A stretch of DNA of 64,000 nt from Xaviernesmea rhizosphaerae (GTDB taxonomy: Bacteria > Pseudomonadota > Alphaproteobacteria > Rhizobiales > Rhizobiaceae): NCBI RefSeq assembly GCF_001938945.1, contig NZ_MKIO01000021.1, forward strand, positions 496,001 to 560,000, in the 5' to 3' direction. The position numbers and the translations under genes were made by a program. Below the pieces are notes generated by a model that was not told the origin of the DNA, did no database searches, and saw only the letters and a program-made list of their open reading frames with translations. This document shows, in pieces, positions 7,955 to 16,914 of this stretch; the stretch's first letter is position 1, and each line of letters begins with the position of its first letter.

Positions 7955-9511
7955 TCAATAGGCGTTCTCCGTGTTCAGAAGCCGGATCGGCGTGAGCAGG
8001 AGGATCTTCAGGTCGAACCAAAGCGACCAGTTTTCGATGTAATAGAGGTCATGGGCCGTGCGAAAGCGGATCTTGTCGTCGCTGTCGATCTCGCCGCGCC
8101 AGCCATTGATCTGGGCCCAGCCGGTTACGCCGGGCTTCACCCGGTGACGGGCGAAATAGCTTTCGACGATCTCGACATAGGTGCGGTCGGCTGTCTGGCC
8201 GGCAACCGCATGCGGTCTCGGGCCGACCAGCGACAGATCGCCTTTGAGCACATTGAAGAGCTGGGGCAGTTCGTCGATCGAGCTTTTGCGCAGAAAGCGG
8301 CCAATCGGCGTGACGCGCGGATCGCCCCGGGTGACCGCTCTGCGTGCGCTCGGGTCGGCCTGATTTGTATACATCGACCGGAACTTCAGCACCTCGATCT
8401 CCTCATTGTTGAAGCCGTGGCGCTTCTGCTTGAAGAAGACAGGGCCGGGAGAGGAGAATTTGACGGCGATGGCGGCGGCAATCATGACAGGCCAGAACAG
8501 CATGAGCGCCAAGAGAGTGAAGGTGACGTCGAAAATCCGCTTGGCGACCGAGTCCCAGTCGGCAATCGGCTTGTCGAAGATGTCGAGCATGGCCACCTGG
8601 CCGATGTGGGAATAGTTGCGCGGCCTGAAGCGCAGATTGTTCGCATGAGCGGCCAACCGGATATCGATCGGCAGCACCCACAGCTTGCGCAACAGCGTCA
8701 GGATCCGCCGCTCGGCCGAGAGCGGCAGAGCGATGATCAGCATGTCGACGCGCGCCAGCCGGCAGAACTCGACCAGCTCGGCAAAGGTGCCGAGCTTGGG
8801 ATAGCCGGCGATGATCTCGGGCGAGCGGTCGGAGCGGCGATCGTCGAAAATGCCGCAGATGCGGATGTCGCCGTCCCGCTGCGCCTCCAGCGCCCGGATG
8901 AGACCTTTTGCCGGCTCACCACCGCCGATGATGACGACGCGGCGTTCCATCTGCCCCTTGCGTGCCCAGCGCGATATGGCGGCGGAGAGCGCCACGCGGC
9001 CAAAGCAGAGCATGAGCACCCCGCCACAGAGCCAGGCTGCGAGCCAGCGCAAGGGTGGCCCCTGTTCGGAGGGCAGGAGAATAAGCGTCGGCGTTGCCAG
9101 CGCAAAGGCCAGCACCCAGGCCAGCAGCAGCCGCATGAGAGTGCGCCGCACGCCCTTCAGCGCAGGGCGCTGATAGGCATCCGCCAGCTGCAGGAACAGG
9201 ACCGCCAGCAGCGCGCCGCCGGTGAAGACGGGAGCAAAGCGCAACCAGGCGGCAAGGCTGTCGCCCTCCAGAACCATGGTGGCGCCGCTGCCCACAGCCA
9301 CCAGCAGCAGAAAATCCATCAGCCGCGCAAGGCCGGGAACCAGGGTCGGCCGATAGGTTTCGCTGCGAAACTGCTCGGCGATCCGCAGGGCGAAAGGGTT
9401 CAGCGTGGACGTGCCTGTGGCCGCAGGGGCGGGATGGCCGGCCGCAACGGATTGCGTTGCAGGCCGCGATCCCTCTGCGTCGGGGTTCCCGGGAAAGGAA
9501 GCTTGGGTCAT
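7955..9511 (-). CDS. Undecaprenyl-phosphate sugar phosphotransferase (WcaJ/HfsE/UppE-like)
   Basis: The protein has about 518 residues: an N-terminal block of about four membrane helices (residues 45-145), a Rossmann-like CoA-binding-type domain (VVIIGGGEPAKGLIRALEA), another membrane helix (VTFTLLALMLFWPVMIAAA), and a C-terminal bacterial sugar transferase domain with FFKQKRHGFNNEEIEVLKFR, SIDELPQLFNVLKGDLSLVG and PRPHAV. The family transfers a hexose-1-phosphate to undecaprenyl phosphate, the first committed step of polysaccharide repeat synthesis at the inner membrane. The C-terminus (LLLTPIRLLNTENAY) is intact. ATG 9511 was chosen; a GTG 13 codons upstream is possible. The group order suggests co-transcription with the polymerase downstream. 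Domain architecture matches the initiating enzymes of holdfast and unipolar polysaccharide loci. Confidence 0.93.
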   Translation of the reverse strand: MTQASFPGNPDAEGSRPATQSVAAGHPAPAATGTSTLNPFALRIAEQFRSETYRPTLVPGLARLMDFLLLVAVGSGATMVLEGDSLAAWLRFAPVFTGGALLAVLFLQLADAYQRPALKGVRRTLMRLLLAWVLAFALATPTLILLPSEQGPPLRWLAAWLCGGVLMLCFGRVALSAAISRWARKGQMERRVVIIGGGEPAKGLIRALEAQRDGDIRICGIFDDRRSDRSPEIIAGYPKLGTFAELVEFCRLARVDMLIIALPLSAERRILTLLRKLWVLPIDIRLAAHANNLRFRPRNYSHIGQVAMLDIFDKPIADWDSVAKRIFDVTFTLLALMLFWPVMIAAAIAVKFSSPGPVFFKQKRHGFNNEEIEVLKFRSMYTNQADPSARRAVTRGDPRVTPIGRFLRKSSIDELPQLFNVLKGDLSLVGPRPHAVAGQTADRTYVEIVESYFARHRVKPGVTGWAQINGWRGEIDSDDKIRFRTAHDLYYIENWSLWFDLKILLLTPIRLLNTENAY

Positions 9512-9608
9512 CGTTTCGCGCGCAGTCTGGGTCAAGGGGCTCCGCAACACTAGCGAAGGAAGGCTAAGAAACGTTTACCTTTTTGCGCTTGTCCTGAGGA
9601 ACATGCCA

Positions 9609-10751
9609 TCAACGCGCGGCGCGCAGTTGCTGATAGAGTTCCAGCATCTGCTCCGCCATGGTGGACGCGGAAAAGCGCTGGCGGAAGCTGTCGGCGGAGG
9701 GCATGGCGCGGCCGGCCCAGCCGGGCTCGGTGATGGCCGATGTCATGATGTCGCTCAGTGCCTGCGCATCATCGGGCGGCGCCAGAGCAGGGCTTTGCTC
9801 TCCCAGGATCTCCGGCAGCCCGCCGACATTGGCAGCGATCACGGGCTTGCCCGCGGCCAGCGCCTCCAGCGCCACATAGGGCATGGATTCGGCGCGCGAG
9901 GGCAGGACCACGGCATGGGTCAGCGCGAAGGCATCGCGCGCGGCCATGGCCGGCAGCATCCGGATGCGCTCACTGAGGCCGCGTTCGAGGATCATCCGCT
10001 CATAGGCGTCGCGCTGCGGACCATCGCCGATCATCAGACCGCTCATCGGCTCGCCGAGCCGTCGCTCGGTCCGGGCGAAGGCCTCGACGAACAGGTCGGG
10101 ACCTTTCAGATCCCTGAGCATGCCGATGAAGAGAAAATCCGCCGCCCCGGGCCAGGGCGGAACAGGCGTGAATTCCTGATCGGCAATGCCGTTATAGATA
10201 CGGGCGAAGCGTGTGCGTGGCACGCCGACCTTCCGCTCATAGGTCCGGCGTTCATAATCGCAGACGAAGACGAGCGCATCTGTCGCCCATTCCTGCAGCC
10301 GCTCCAGGGCGAAAACGGCCCTGCCGCCGGGTTTTGCCGGATCGTAATGCAGGCTGCCGCCATGCGGCGCATAGAGCCGCACGATCTTCTGCCCGCGCAG
10401 GCGAAGCAGCGTGCCGACGGTGCGGGCGACCACGCCGCCCTTGGCGCCGTGGCCGTGGAGAATATCGGGCTTCAGCGCGCCGATCTCGCGCAGGCTGCGC
10501 CAGAGCGCGGCAATGTCGGAAAGGCTGATGGCGCGCTGGATCGGCAGGCGCACGAGCCCCAGCGCCAGCTTCGGCTTCAGCGCCTCGAACAGGGCTGCCT
10601 CGAAGTCACCGCCTGTGGTGGAGTCGCACAGCAGCCCGACCTGATGCCCAGCATCCGCATGGGCCTCGACGAGATCGCGCACATGGCGAAAAATTCCACC
10701 GACCGGCGAACGGAAGCAATGGATGATCCTGAGGGGGTCTGAGCGGGCCAT
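9609..10751 (-). CDS. Glycosyltransferase family 4
   Basis: The 380-residue protein has a GT-B fold. The N-terminal half shows PVGGIFRHVRDLVEAHADAG and LKPDILHGHGAKGG; the C-terminal half shows the donor-binding pattern FIGMLRDLKGPDLFVEAF, GDGPQRDAYE, LPSRAESMPYVALEALAAGK and NVGGLPEIL. These are standard GT4 motifs (E-x7-E region SMPYVALEAL). It probably adds a sugar to the undecaprenyl-linked repeat of the cluster polysaccharide at the cytoplasmic face. ATG 10751 begins four bases after the stop of the export lipoprotein gene (10756), so the two are almost certainly co-transcribed and perhaps translationally coupled. The sugar donor cannot be told from sequence. Confidence 0.92.
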   Translation of the reverse strand: MARSDPLRIIHCFRSPVGGIFRHVRDLVEAHADAGHQVGLLCDSTTGGDFEAALFEALKPKLALGLVRLPIQRAISLSDIAALWRSLREIGALKPDILHGHGAKGGVVARTVGTLLRLRGQKIVRLYAPHGGSLHYDPAKPGGRAVFALERLQEWATDALVFVCDYERRTYERKVGVPRTRFARIYNGIADQEFTPVPPWPGAADFLFIGMLRDLKGPDLFVEAFARTERRLGEPMSGLMIGDGPQRDAYERMILERGLSERIRMLPAMAARDAFALTHAVVLPSRAESMPYVALEALAAGKPVIAANVGGLPEILGEQSPALAPPDDAQALSDIMTSAITEPGWAGRAMPSADSFRQRFSASTMAEQMLELYQQLRAAR

Positions 10752-10755
10752 CGCC

Positions 10756-11346
10756 TCAGAAAAGTCGCTCGCGCACATAGATCGTGTCACCGGCGATGAC
10801 CGGATCGGTGATCGGCACGCTGCCGGTGATGATCTTGCCGTTGACCTTGCGGGTCACGTCGATCATCGACTGGTTGGCGCGCGGGGTAAAGCCGCCGGCG
10901 ACGGCGATGGCGTTTTGAACGGTCATGCCAGGGACATAGGAATATTGCCCGGCTTGTCCAACCTCACCCATGATAAAAACCGATCTGTAGCGATCCACCT
11001 CGATCGTCACGTCCGGATCGCGCAGATAGCCGCCGCGCAGCTTGGCGGCAATGGCCTTTTCCAGCTCCGGCAAGGTCTTTCCCCGCGCGGGGATCGAGCC
11101 GACCAGCGGGAAGGCGAGATAGCCTGCCTGGTCGATTGCGTAGGAGCCTGTCAGCCCGGCCTGCTCAAAGACGGTAATGCGCAGGCGATCGCCGCTGTCG
11201 ACGCGATAGGCCTGAATGGTCGCCTCGTGAAAGGCAGCCGGCGGCGGCGAATAGCTGGCGCAGCTGCTGAGCGCCAGGCAGGTGAGTGCCAGCGCGGCAG
11301 CCGCGGACCGCGCTGACGCGCGATGCTTGACGAACCTGTTGGCCAT
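10756..11346 (-). CDS. Polysaccharide export lipoprotein (Wza/HfsD/UppC-like)
   Basis: The 196-residue protein has an N-terminal signal and a lipobox (LALSSC, Cys near residue 29), then the Poly_export domain (QAYRVDSGDRLRITVFEQAG, DQAGYLAFPLVGSI) and a SLBB-like domain (FIMGEVGQAGQYSYVPGMTV). Short members of this family form or contribute to the outer-membrane export pore for capsule-like polysaccharide together with a Wzz/Wzc-type inner membrane partner, which is encoded divergently from 11532. It heads the reverse-strand group running to 6729. A CtrA-like box sits in the shared upstream region. Confidence 0.93.
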   Translation of the reverse strand: MANRFVKHRASARSAAAALALTCLALSSCASYSPPPAAFHEATIQAYRVDSGDRLRITVFEQAGLTGSYAIDQAGYLAFPLVGSIPARGKTLPELEKAIAAKLRGGYLRDPDVTIEVDRYRSVFIMGEVGQAGQYSYVPGMTVQNAIAVAGGFTPRANQSMIDVTRKVNGKIITGSVPITDPVIAGDTIYVRERLF

Positions 11347-11407
11347 TCTCCGCCTCTTCGCTTCTCGTGATATCCGGTTTCGGCAAGCCTGTTTTCCGCG
11401 AATAGGG

Positions 11408-11422
11408 TTAATGGCCGATTAA
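11408..11422. promoter_or_regulatory. CtrA-like box TTAA-N7-TTAA
   Basis: TTAA (11408-11411), seven bases, TTAA (11419-11422) matches the alphaproteobacterial CtrA consensus spacing. It lies between the divergent export lipoprotein gene (start 11346) and the Wzz/Wzc-type gene (start 11532), so it could control both directions. Such a motif can arise by chance; binding is inferred. Confidence 0.5.
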
Positions 11423-11531
11423 GGACGCGACATTCCAATATGGGTCCGTCGCATTTTCAGCCGGTTTGTGGCTGCGCGTTAAGCTTCGGGTTACCCTGTT
11501 CCTTTACCTTCTGTTTGGAAGGGAGACCGAA

Positions 11532-13886
11532 ATGAGCTTGCCTGCCGACCGCAGCGCCGCAGATGTCGATATCGACCTGCGGGCGCTGTCCTCCGCGCTG
11601 TGGCGCCGCCGCTGGCGCATTCTGGCAACGACCGCCCTCGTCTCCGCGCTGGCCTTCGCCGGCGCCAGCATGATCACGCCCTCTTTCCAGGGCGAAACCC
11701 GGCTGTTGATCGAATCGCGAGAGCCGGATTTCTCCGCCCAGCCCGCCGCCAGCGTGAACGGACTTGCCTTCGATGATCCGGCGATCGTGAGCCAGGTACA
11801 GGTTCTGCAATCGGTGGACCTGATCAAGCAGGTGGCGCGCGACATGCGGCTCTACCAGCTGAAGGAATTCGATCCGGCGGCCGAGCCGTCCGCCCTGTCC
11901 GACCTCTTGGTCATGCTTCGGCTCAAGAAGAACCCGCTGGATACGCCGCCCGAGGAGCGTGTGCTCAAGGCGTTTCAGGAGAAGCTGCAGGTCTATCAGG
12001 TGGAAAAGTCGCGCGTGATCGGCGTGCAGTTCACCTCGAAAGACCGCAGGCTCGCGGCAGCGATCCCCAATGAGATGGCGCGGGTTTATCTCTCGCTGCA
12101 GAGCGGGGCGAAGCTGGATTCCAACACCGAAGCCAGCCGCTGGCTGGAGCCGGAGATCGCCAATCTGCGGGAGAAGGTGCGCGCGGCCGAGCAGAAGGTT
12201 GCCGACTACCGCGCCAAGAGCGACCTGTTGCCGACAGGCGAAAACGGGACACTGGCCACGCGTCAGCTCACCGATCTCTCGGCGGAACTGGCGCGCGTGC
12301 GCGCCGAGCGCGCCAACGCCCAATCGCGCGCCGATGGCGTGCGCGCAGCCATCAAGTCCGGGCGTGATGCCTCCACGCTCAACGAGGTGGTGGCCTCGCC
12401 GGCCATGCAGCGCCTGAGCGACACCGAATCGCAGCTGCAGCGCCAGATCGCCGACCTTTCGATTACGCTTCTCGATGGTCATCCCCGGCTCAAAGGCTTG
12501 AAGGCCCAGCTCCAGGGCGTGCGCGCCCAGATCCGCGAGGAGACCCGGCGCATTCTGCAGGGGCTCGACAATGACGTCGATGTCGCCAGCCTGCGCGAGC
12601 AGGATCTGATGCGGCAGATGAACACGCTGAAGGCCAGCTCCGCCAAGGCGGGCGAGGACGAGGTGGATCTGCGCGCGCTGGAGCGCGAGGCCGCCGCCCA
12701 GCGCCAGCTTCTCGAAACCTATCTGGCGCGCTATCGCGAGGCGGCCTCGCGCGTCTCCTCCAGCGCCACGCCGGCCGATGCCCGGGTGATTTCCAGCGCG
12801 GTCGAACCGGGCGAGCCGATCTTCCCCAAGGTCATTCCCATCACGGTCGTTGCCGGGCTCGGCAGCCTGCTGCTGTCCACGCTGTTCGTGCTCTTGTCGG
12901 AGCTGTTCAGCGGGCGGGCACTGCGGCCGAGCAACGGCTTCGGGCCCGGCCGCCCGCGACGCCGCGTGGCGATTCCCCTGGCTTCCGAAGCGCGGATGCC
13001 GTCGCGCCAACCCGTGCACCGGCCCGAGCCCGCGGTATTCGGCCGTGACCCGGCGGCGCGCGCGCTGGAAACGGCAGTTCACGTTCCTGATTTTCCAATG
13101 CCGACGGAGCCTGCTTCCCTGGAAGCCCGGCTGAGCCCGGAGACGCTGGCCGAAATCGCCGCGCTCGATCTTGCCGATGACGCCGGCGCCAAGGCGCAGA
13201 CGAGCGCCGCTCCGACGACAGCCGAGCCCGACTCGACACCGGCTGCGCCTGCGATCGAGCCCGCGGCCGGCAGGAATGCCGATCCGCTGTCCGAGCGGCT
13301 CGACGATGTCGCGGCACGACTGACTCTGGACGAAATCAAGGTTGCGCTCTGCCTCTCACCCGGCGGCGAGGCCGGATCGGCCACGGCCGTAGCGCTTGCG
13401 CGCCATCTGGCCGATCTCGGATGCCGAACGGTTCTGATCGATCTCAGCGGCACGGCGCTGGCCTCGCGCATCATGACACCCGGCGCGCCGGCTGGAATCA
13501 CCGAGCTTCTCTCGGCCAAGGTCGCCTTTGGCGAGACCATTCATCCCGACCAGCTCTCCGATGCCCATGTCATTCCCCAGGGGAATGCCGATCCGGACAT
13601 GGCGCTGAAGGGCGCCGAGCGGTTGCCGATGATCATCGACGCCCTGGCCGATGCCTATCAGCTTGTCGTGGTGGATTGCGGCCATGCCCGCATCGACGGG
13701 CTGGCGCGGCTGAGCCGGGCCGAGCGCACGCGCATCCTGCTGGCCGTGGCCGAGATGGATGAGGCCGAACTCATCGGCACGCTGGAGGCGCTTGAAAAAG
13801 CAGGCCATCACGATGTCGCGCTGCTGGCCAATGTCGAACGCGGCGCGCCGAGCGCGCTTTCGCCACGCCGGCACCAGGCCGGCTGA
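11532..13886 (+). CDS. Wzz/GumC-type chain-length protein with degenerate BY-kinase-like domain
   Basis: The protein has 784 residues. A Wzz domain begins with a membrane helix (ILATTALVSALAFAGASMI, about 32-50), followed by a long periplasmic coiled-coil part (residues 200-420), a proline-containing segment, and a second membrane helix (VVAGLGSLLLSTLFVLLSEL, about 438-457). After an Ala/Pro-rich linker comes a cytoplasmic domain (about 600-770) resembling the ATPase of bacterial tyrosine kinases. Its P-loop region reads SPGGEAGSATAV and lacks the Walker Lys, and there is no C-terminal tyrosine cluster, so kinase activity is doubtful. It probably controls polymer length and couples synthesis to the Wza-type pore encoded divergently. 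ATG 11532 follows GGGAGACCGA; longer starts lack a ribosome binding site. Confidence 0.9.
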   Translation: MSLPADRSAADVDIDLRALSSALWRRRWRILATTALVSALAFAGASMITPSFQGETRLLIESREPDFSAQPAASVNGLAFDDPAIVSQVQVLQSVDLIKQVARDMRLYQLKEFDPAAEPSALSDLLVMLRLKKNPLDTPPEERVLKAFQEKLQVYQVEKSRVIGVQFTSKDRRLAAAIPNEMARVYLSLQSGAKLDSNTEASRWLEPEIANLREKVRAAEQKVADYRAKSDLLPTGENGTLATRQLTDLSAELARVRAERANAQSRADGVRAAIKSGRDASTLNEVVASPAMQRLSDTESQLQRQIADLSITLLDGHPRLKGLKAQLQGVRAQIREETRRILQGLDNDVDVASLREQDLMRQMNTLKASSAKAGEDEVDLRALEREAAAQRQLLETYLARYREAASRVSSSATPADARVISSAVEPGEPIFPKVIPITVVAGLGSLLLSTLFVLLSELFSGRALRPSNGFGPGRPRRRVAIPLASEARMPSRQPVHRPEPAVFGRDPAARALETAVHVPDFPMPTEPASLEARLSPETLAEIAALDLADDAGAKAQTSAAPTTAEPDSTPAAPAIEPAAGRNADPLSERLDDVAARLTLDEIKVALCLSPGGEAGSATAVALARHLADLGCRTVLIDLSGTALASRIMTPGAPAGITELLSAKVAFGETIHPDQLSDAHVIPQGNADPDMALKGAERLPMIIDALADAYQLVVVDCGHARIDGLARLSRAERTRILLAVAEMDEAELIGTLEALEKAGHHDVALLANVERGAPSALSPRRHQAG

Positions 13887-13991
13887 GCGGGCGCATCGCG
13901 CTTTTTCAGGCGAGGCGGGCAGGGCGGCTCAGATGCGGCTCGAATGCTGCTTTCGCTGTCATCGCGATCATCGTTGCGAAGACTGCTGCCC

Positions 13992-15143
13992 TCAATCCTT
14001 CGTCGCGCTGGCACCCATGCGCCGGCGGGCGGCCTGCAGCAGGCCATAAAGCCTCGGATTCTGCTTGATCCGGGTCTTCAGCGCCACCGACAGGCGGTGG
14101 TGCGCCATGGCCGCCCGGCCGCGTCGGCTGACGGGCAAGGTCACGTCGAACAGCGCCGTCTCCCTGTTGCACCAGGAGCGCTTGTAGAGCTGGTCGCCGA
14201 CGCCGAAATCGAACAGCGTAAGACCCTCGCTATGGGCCCGTTCGATGATCAGGTGAAACAGCATCTCGCCCGGGCTCGCCTCCAGCGCAATCGCCTCGTC
14301 GATCGCGCTGAACTGGCAGAGAAGGTGGCTCCCCTTTTGCGACAGGCCGGCAACGGCGGCGATCTCGTCCCCTTCCGCCCTGGTGACAATGAGAGCATCG
14401 AGCCGCAGCGCTTCCCCCGTCTCCCGAGCCGGAGCGGCGGCGAGCGCATGGAAGAAGGCGCGGATGCCGGGCTCGGCAAAGACATCGGGCAGGTTCTGCC
14501 GGGCGAAGCGGGCGGCTTTCTGGGCAAAGAAGATCTCGAGCAGCCGCGCTTTTTCGTGCTGATCCCGCGCGATCAGATGACGATAGCCTCCGAGTGCCTG
14601 CAGCTTGCGGTCGGACACGCGGAACTTGCGGCGGCGATTGCCGGCATTGAGCTGGCGCAGCGTCTCGTCAAAGCGTGCGCACAGGCTGAGCTGGTAGGAA
14701 TCATTCTGATGGCGGGTGGTGGAGAGGGCGGCGAGCGGCTGCGCCTGCCCGCCCCAAAGCGCTGGCACCTTGTCGAGCAGGATCAGATCCGCACGCCCCT
14801 TCAGCGCATCCGGCAGCGCTTTCGCGAGCCGCAGACCGAGATCCGGCAGGTGCTGGGTCCAGTCGGCAGCAAAGAGCCCGGTATTGCCATTGCTGTGCGG
14901 CGTGCCAATGAAACGGGCGATGCGGAAGAACCGGCCGGACACGATCTCCAGCGGCAGGATGAACAGGAGGCGCCCCTCCAGCCGGCCGCTGACCAGCGCA
15001 AGCTCCGGCGAAAAACACGCCACCCAGGCGGCGCACCAGTCGAAGCCCTGATGCAGGGAAACATGATCCCCACCTTCCAGCGCCCGCCACGCGGCTTCCA
15101 GATGGTCGAGACGGGTATCGATGCGAAGCTGAAGCTCGGACAC
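13992..15143 (-). CDS. FemAB/CelD-type GNAT acetyltransferase (BcsL-like) of the polysaccharide cluster
   Basis: The 383-residue protein has the duplicated GNAT fold of the Acetyltransf_6/CelD group: an N-terminal domain (HVSLHQGFDWCAAWVACF) and a C-terminal domain with GLSQKGSHLLCQFSAIDEAI, ASPGEMLFHLIIERAHSEG, then FDFGVGDQLYKRSWCN. The DFG-x-G-x-x-x-YK-x-x-W pattern is characteristic of this group, found in cellulose, holdfast and other exopolysaccharide loci, where they are thought to acylate sugars. It is convergent with the Wzz/Wzc-type gene (105 bases apart). Substrate is unknown; acylation of the cluster polysaccharide is inferred from location. Confidence 0.85.
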   Translation of the reverse strand: MSELQLRIDTRLDHLEAAWRALEGGDHVSLHQGFDWCAAWVACFSPELALVSGRLEGRLLFILPLEIVSGRFFRIARFIGTPHSNGNTGLFAADWTQHLPDLGLRLAKALPDALKGRADLILLDKVPALWGGQAQPLAALSTTRHQNDSYQLSLCARFDETLRQLNAGNRRRKFRVSDRKLQALGGYRHLIARDQHEKARLLEIFFAQKAARFARQNLPDVFAEPGIRAFFHALAAAPARETGEALRLDALIVTRAEGDEIAAVAGLSQKGSHLLCQFSAIDEAIALEASPGEMLFHLIIERAHSEGLTLFDFGVGDQLYKRSWCNRETALFDVTLPVSRRGRAAMAHHRLSVALKTRIKQNPRLYGLLQAARRRMGASATKD

Positions 15144-15375
15144 GCACGGCCTGCCTTCTGGCTGCTGCCGGAATGGATGTTCGCGTCTGTTTTAGCGGGA
15201 AGGGCTTAAGATTGTGGTGGTGGTTTCGGTCGATGATGTTTCGTTAGCTCGTCGTTCCGTGAAATCTATCTCTTGTGAAAGCTTGCCTATTCACGCCTTC
15301 GCCTCGCCAAGTGCACTTGTAAACTGCTTGCTGTGCCTGCAACTATGGCTTTATCGAAGCGAAGGTTCTCAGAAG

Positions 15376-16701
15376 ATGTCAGTGAGTTCTGTGTCGAAGG
15401 GCAACCGTCTTGAAAACGCGCTCTACAATTATTTCACCAGCCAAAGAGAAAGAGGCGAAGATATCTACGACTTCTGCCGGCCGGACCGCTGCAACATTCG
15501 GCATAAGGCCAAATATTATTGCAAGGATAGGGAGGGCGACGTCGAATTCGATATTGTTATCGAGATATATCGACGTGGCGGTAAGAAACCCAGCTGCTAT
15601 TATGTGTTCGAGTGCAAGAATTACGCTTCGGGTGTATCAGAAGATTGGGTGCGAGAGTTCTCAGACAAACTAACATCAGCATTTGGCCATTCGGCAAAGG
15701 GCGTTATCGTTGTTGCGTCACGCTTACAGTCTGGTGCTATGAAGGTTGCTGAAAATCGCAAAATCGGAGTCGCTAAATTTGATGAGGCCGGCATTGAGGT
15801 CATCGCTGAGCGCAAAAATTGGATGGTTGAGCACGCTTTCGTCAAGCGGCAACTTTTAGAAGAGAAGCAATGCATTAAGTCTCTAAAATTCTCCGCCTAT
15901 ATCGACGGCAAATTCCTCAGCGGGTTGATAAACCTGCTCGAGACATTGCAGGAAGAGGAAGCTGATCGATCAAATTTTGATAGGCGCGCGACACGCATAC
16001 CCTTTGTGCCAATTAAAGCGATCCGAAGCAATGTAGAGCAATTGTTGCATAGTGTTGGCTATCGTCAGGGGCACGTTAATCTATTCGAAATCTGCAAAGA
16101 AATATCGGTTAGCGTTAATACAATCGAATACAGCGCAATAGATGCAGAGCTTACGCCTGTGCTAGGCGAGGCAAACTTTATTGAGCGAAAGATCTTAATT
16201 CGTGCTCACAACCACCCATTTCGGGAGCGTTTTACTCTTGCTCACGAGATAGGTCATTTTCGTTTAGGCCACGGCACCTATCTGTTATCTGACACGGTTA
16301 TTGAACATGACCTGCTCGTAATGTCGGATTCACCCGGAGACTTTGATTACGCCCGCATGGAAGTTCAAGCTAATTTGTTCGCTTCCGAACTTCTTCTCCC
16401 AGAATTTGCCTTTAAGTTGGCTACGTCGGCTGCGCGTAAAATGAAAGGCATACGCGACAGAGGTTTCGGTTACATTTTCGTTGATGATCAACCAGTAAAC
16501 TACGTTCCGTATAACGAAATTATCTGCTACCTGTCTGAGCTTTTCCTCGCATCGAAGGAAGCTGTCGAAATCAGACTTAAGTCATTAGGCCTTGTAACGG
16601 ATCAACGAACGTTTGGTGTTGGTGCAGAAGCCAACAGGCATGCCAGCAATTTAATTGAGAATTTTTTCACTTTAGGTCACGTGACGAAGATCAATCAGTA
16701 G
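15376..16701 (+). CDS. Fusion of a Mrr-like PD-(D/E)XK nuclease domain with an ImmA/IrrE metallopeptidase
   Basis: The predicted protein has 441 residues. The first part has a restriction-endonuclease-like core: GDVEFDIVIEI (near residues 54-64) followed by YYVFECKNYASG (ECK at 79-81), a D...ExK pattern of the Mrr/PD-(D/E)XK superfamily. The last part (from about 215) is an ImmA/IrrE-type peptidase with FTLAHEIGHFRLGHG (HEIGH at 290-294) and a downstream MEVQANLFASELLLP, supplying the usual second-helix glutamate. ImmA-type peptidases cleave repressors in mobile elements and stress responses. Codon use is far more AT-rich than flanking genes, and the gene lies alone between the polysaccharide cluster and the 3' side of tRNA-Arg, suggesting acquisition. 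ATG 15376 was chosen because homology-like sequence begins there; the frame is open about 50 codons further up. A defence or regulatory role is inference. Confidence 0.82.
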   Translation: MSVSSVSKGNRLENALYNYFTSQRERGEDIYDFCRPDRCNIRHKAKYYCKDREGDVEFDIVIEIYRRGGKKPSCYYVFECKNYASGVSEDWVREFSDKLTSAFGHSAKGVIVVASRLQSGAMKVAENRKIGVAKFDEAGIEVIAERKNWMVEHAFVKRQLLEEKQCIKSLKFSAYIDGKFLSGLINLLETLQEEEADRSNFDRRATRIPFVPIKAIRSNVEQLLHSVGYRQGHVNLFEICKEISVSVNTIEYSAIDAELTPVLGEANFIERKILIRAHNHPFRERFTLAHEIGHFRLGHGTYLLSDTVIEHDLLVMSDSPGDFDYARMEVQANLFASELLLPEFAFKLATSAARKMKGIRDRGFGYIFVDDQPVNYVPYNEIICYLSELFLASKEAVEIRLKSLGLVTDQRTFGVGAEANRHASNLIENFFTLGHVTKINQ

Positions 16702-16797
16702 TCACTTCACAAAAAACGCATTCTATCCTTGAAGTGAATAATCAGACAGGCCAAGCCAAAGGCTGACATCGCCGCCTCTTTCAAACCGCGATCAAAA

Positions 16798-16874
<77 letters not shown>

Positions 16875-16914
16875 GCGGGCGCCGCCGGCTTGATAGCGGA
16901 CGGCGCGGAAGGGG

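Noticed and set aside
8051..9553. 500-codon forward frame over the sugar-phosphate transferase gene
   Set aside because: It is antisense to a gene with clear family motifs and is Gln/Arg/His-rich, typical of frames opposite GC-rich genes.
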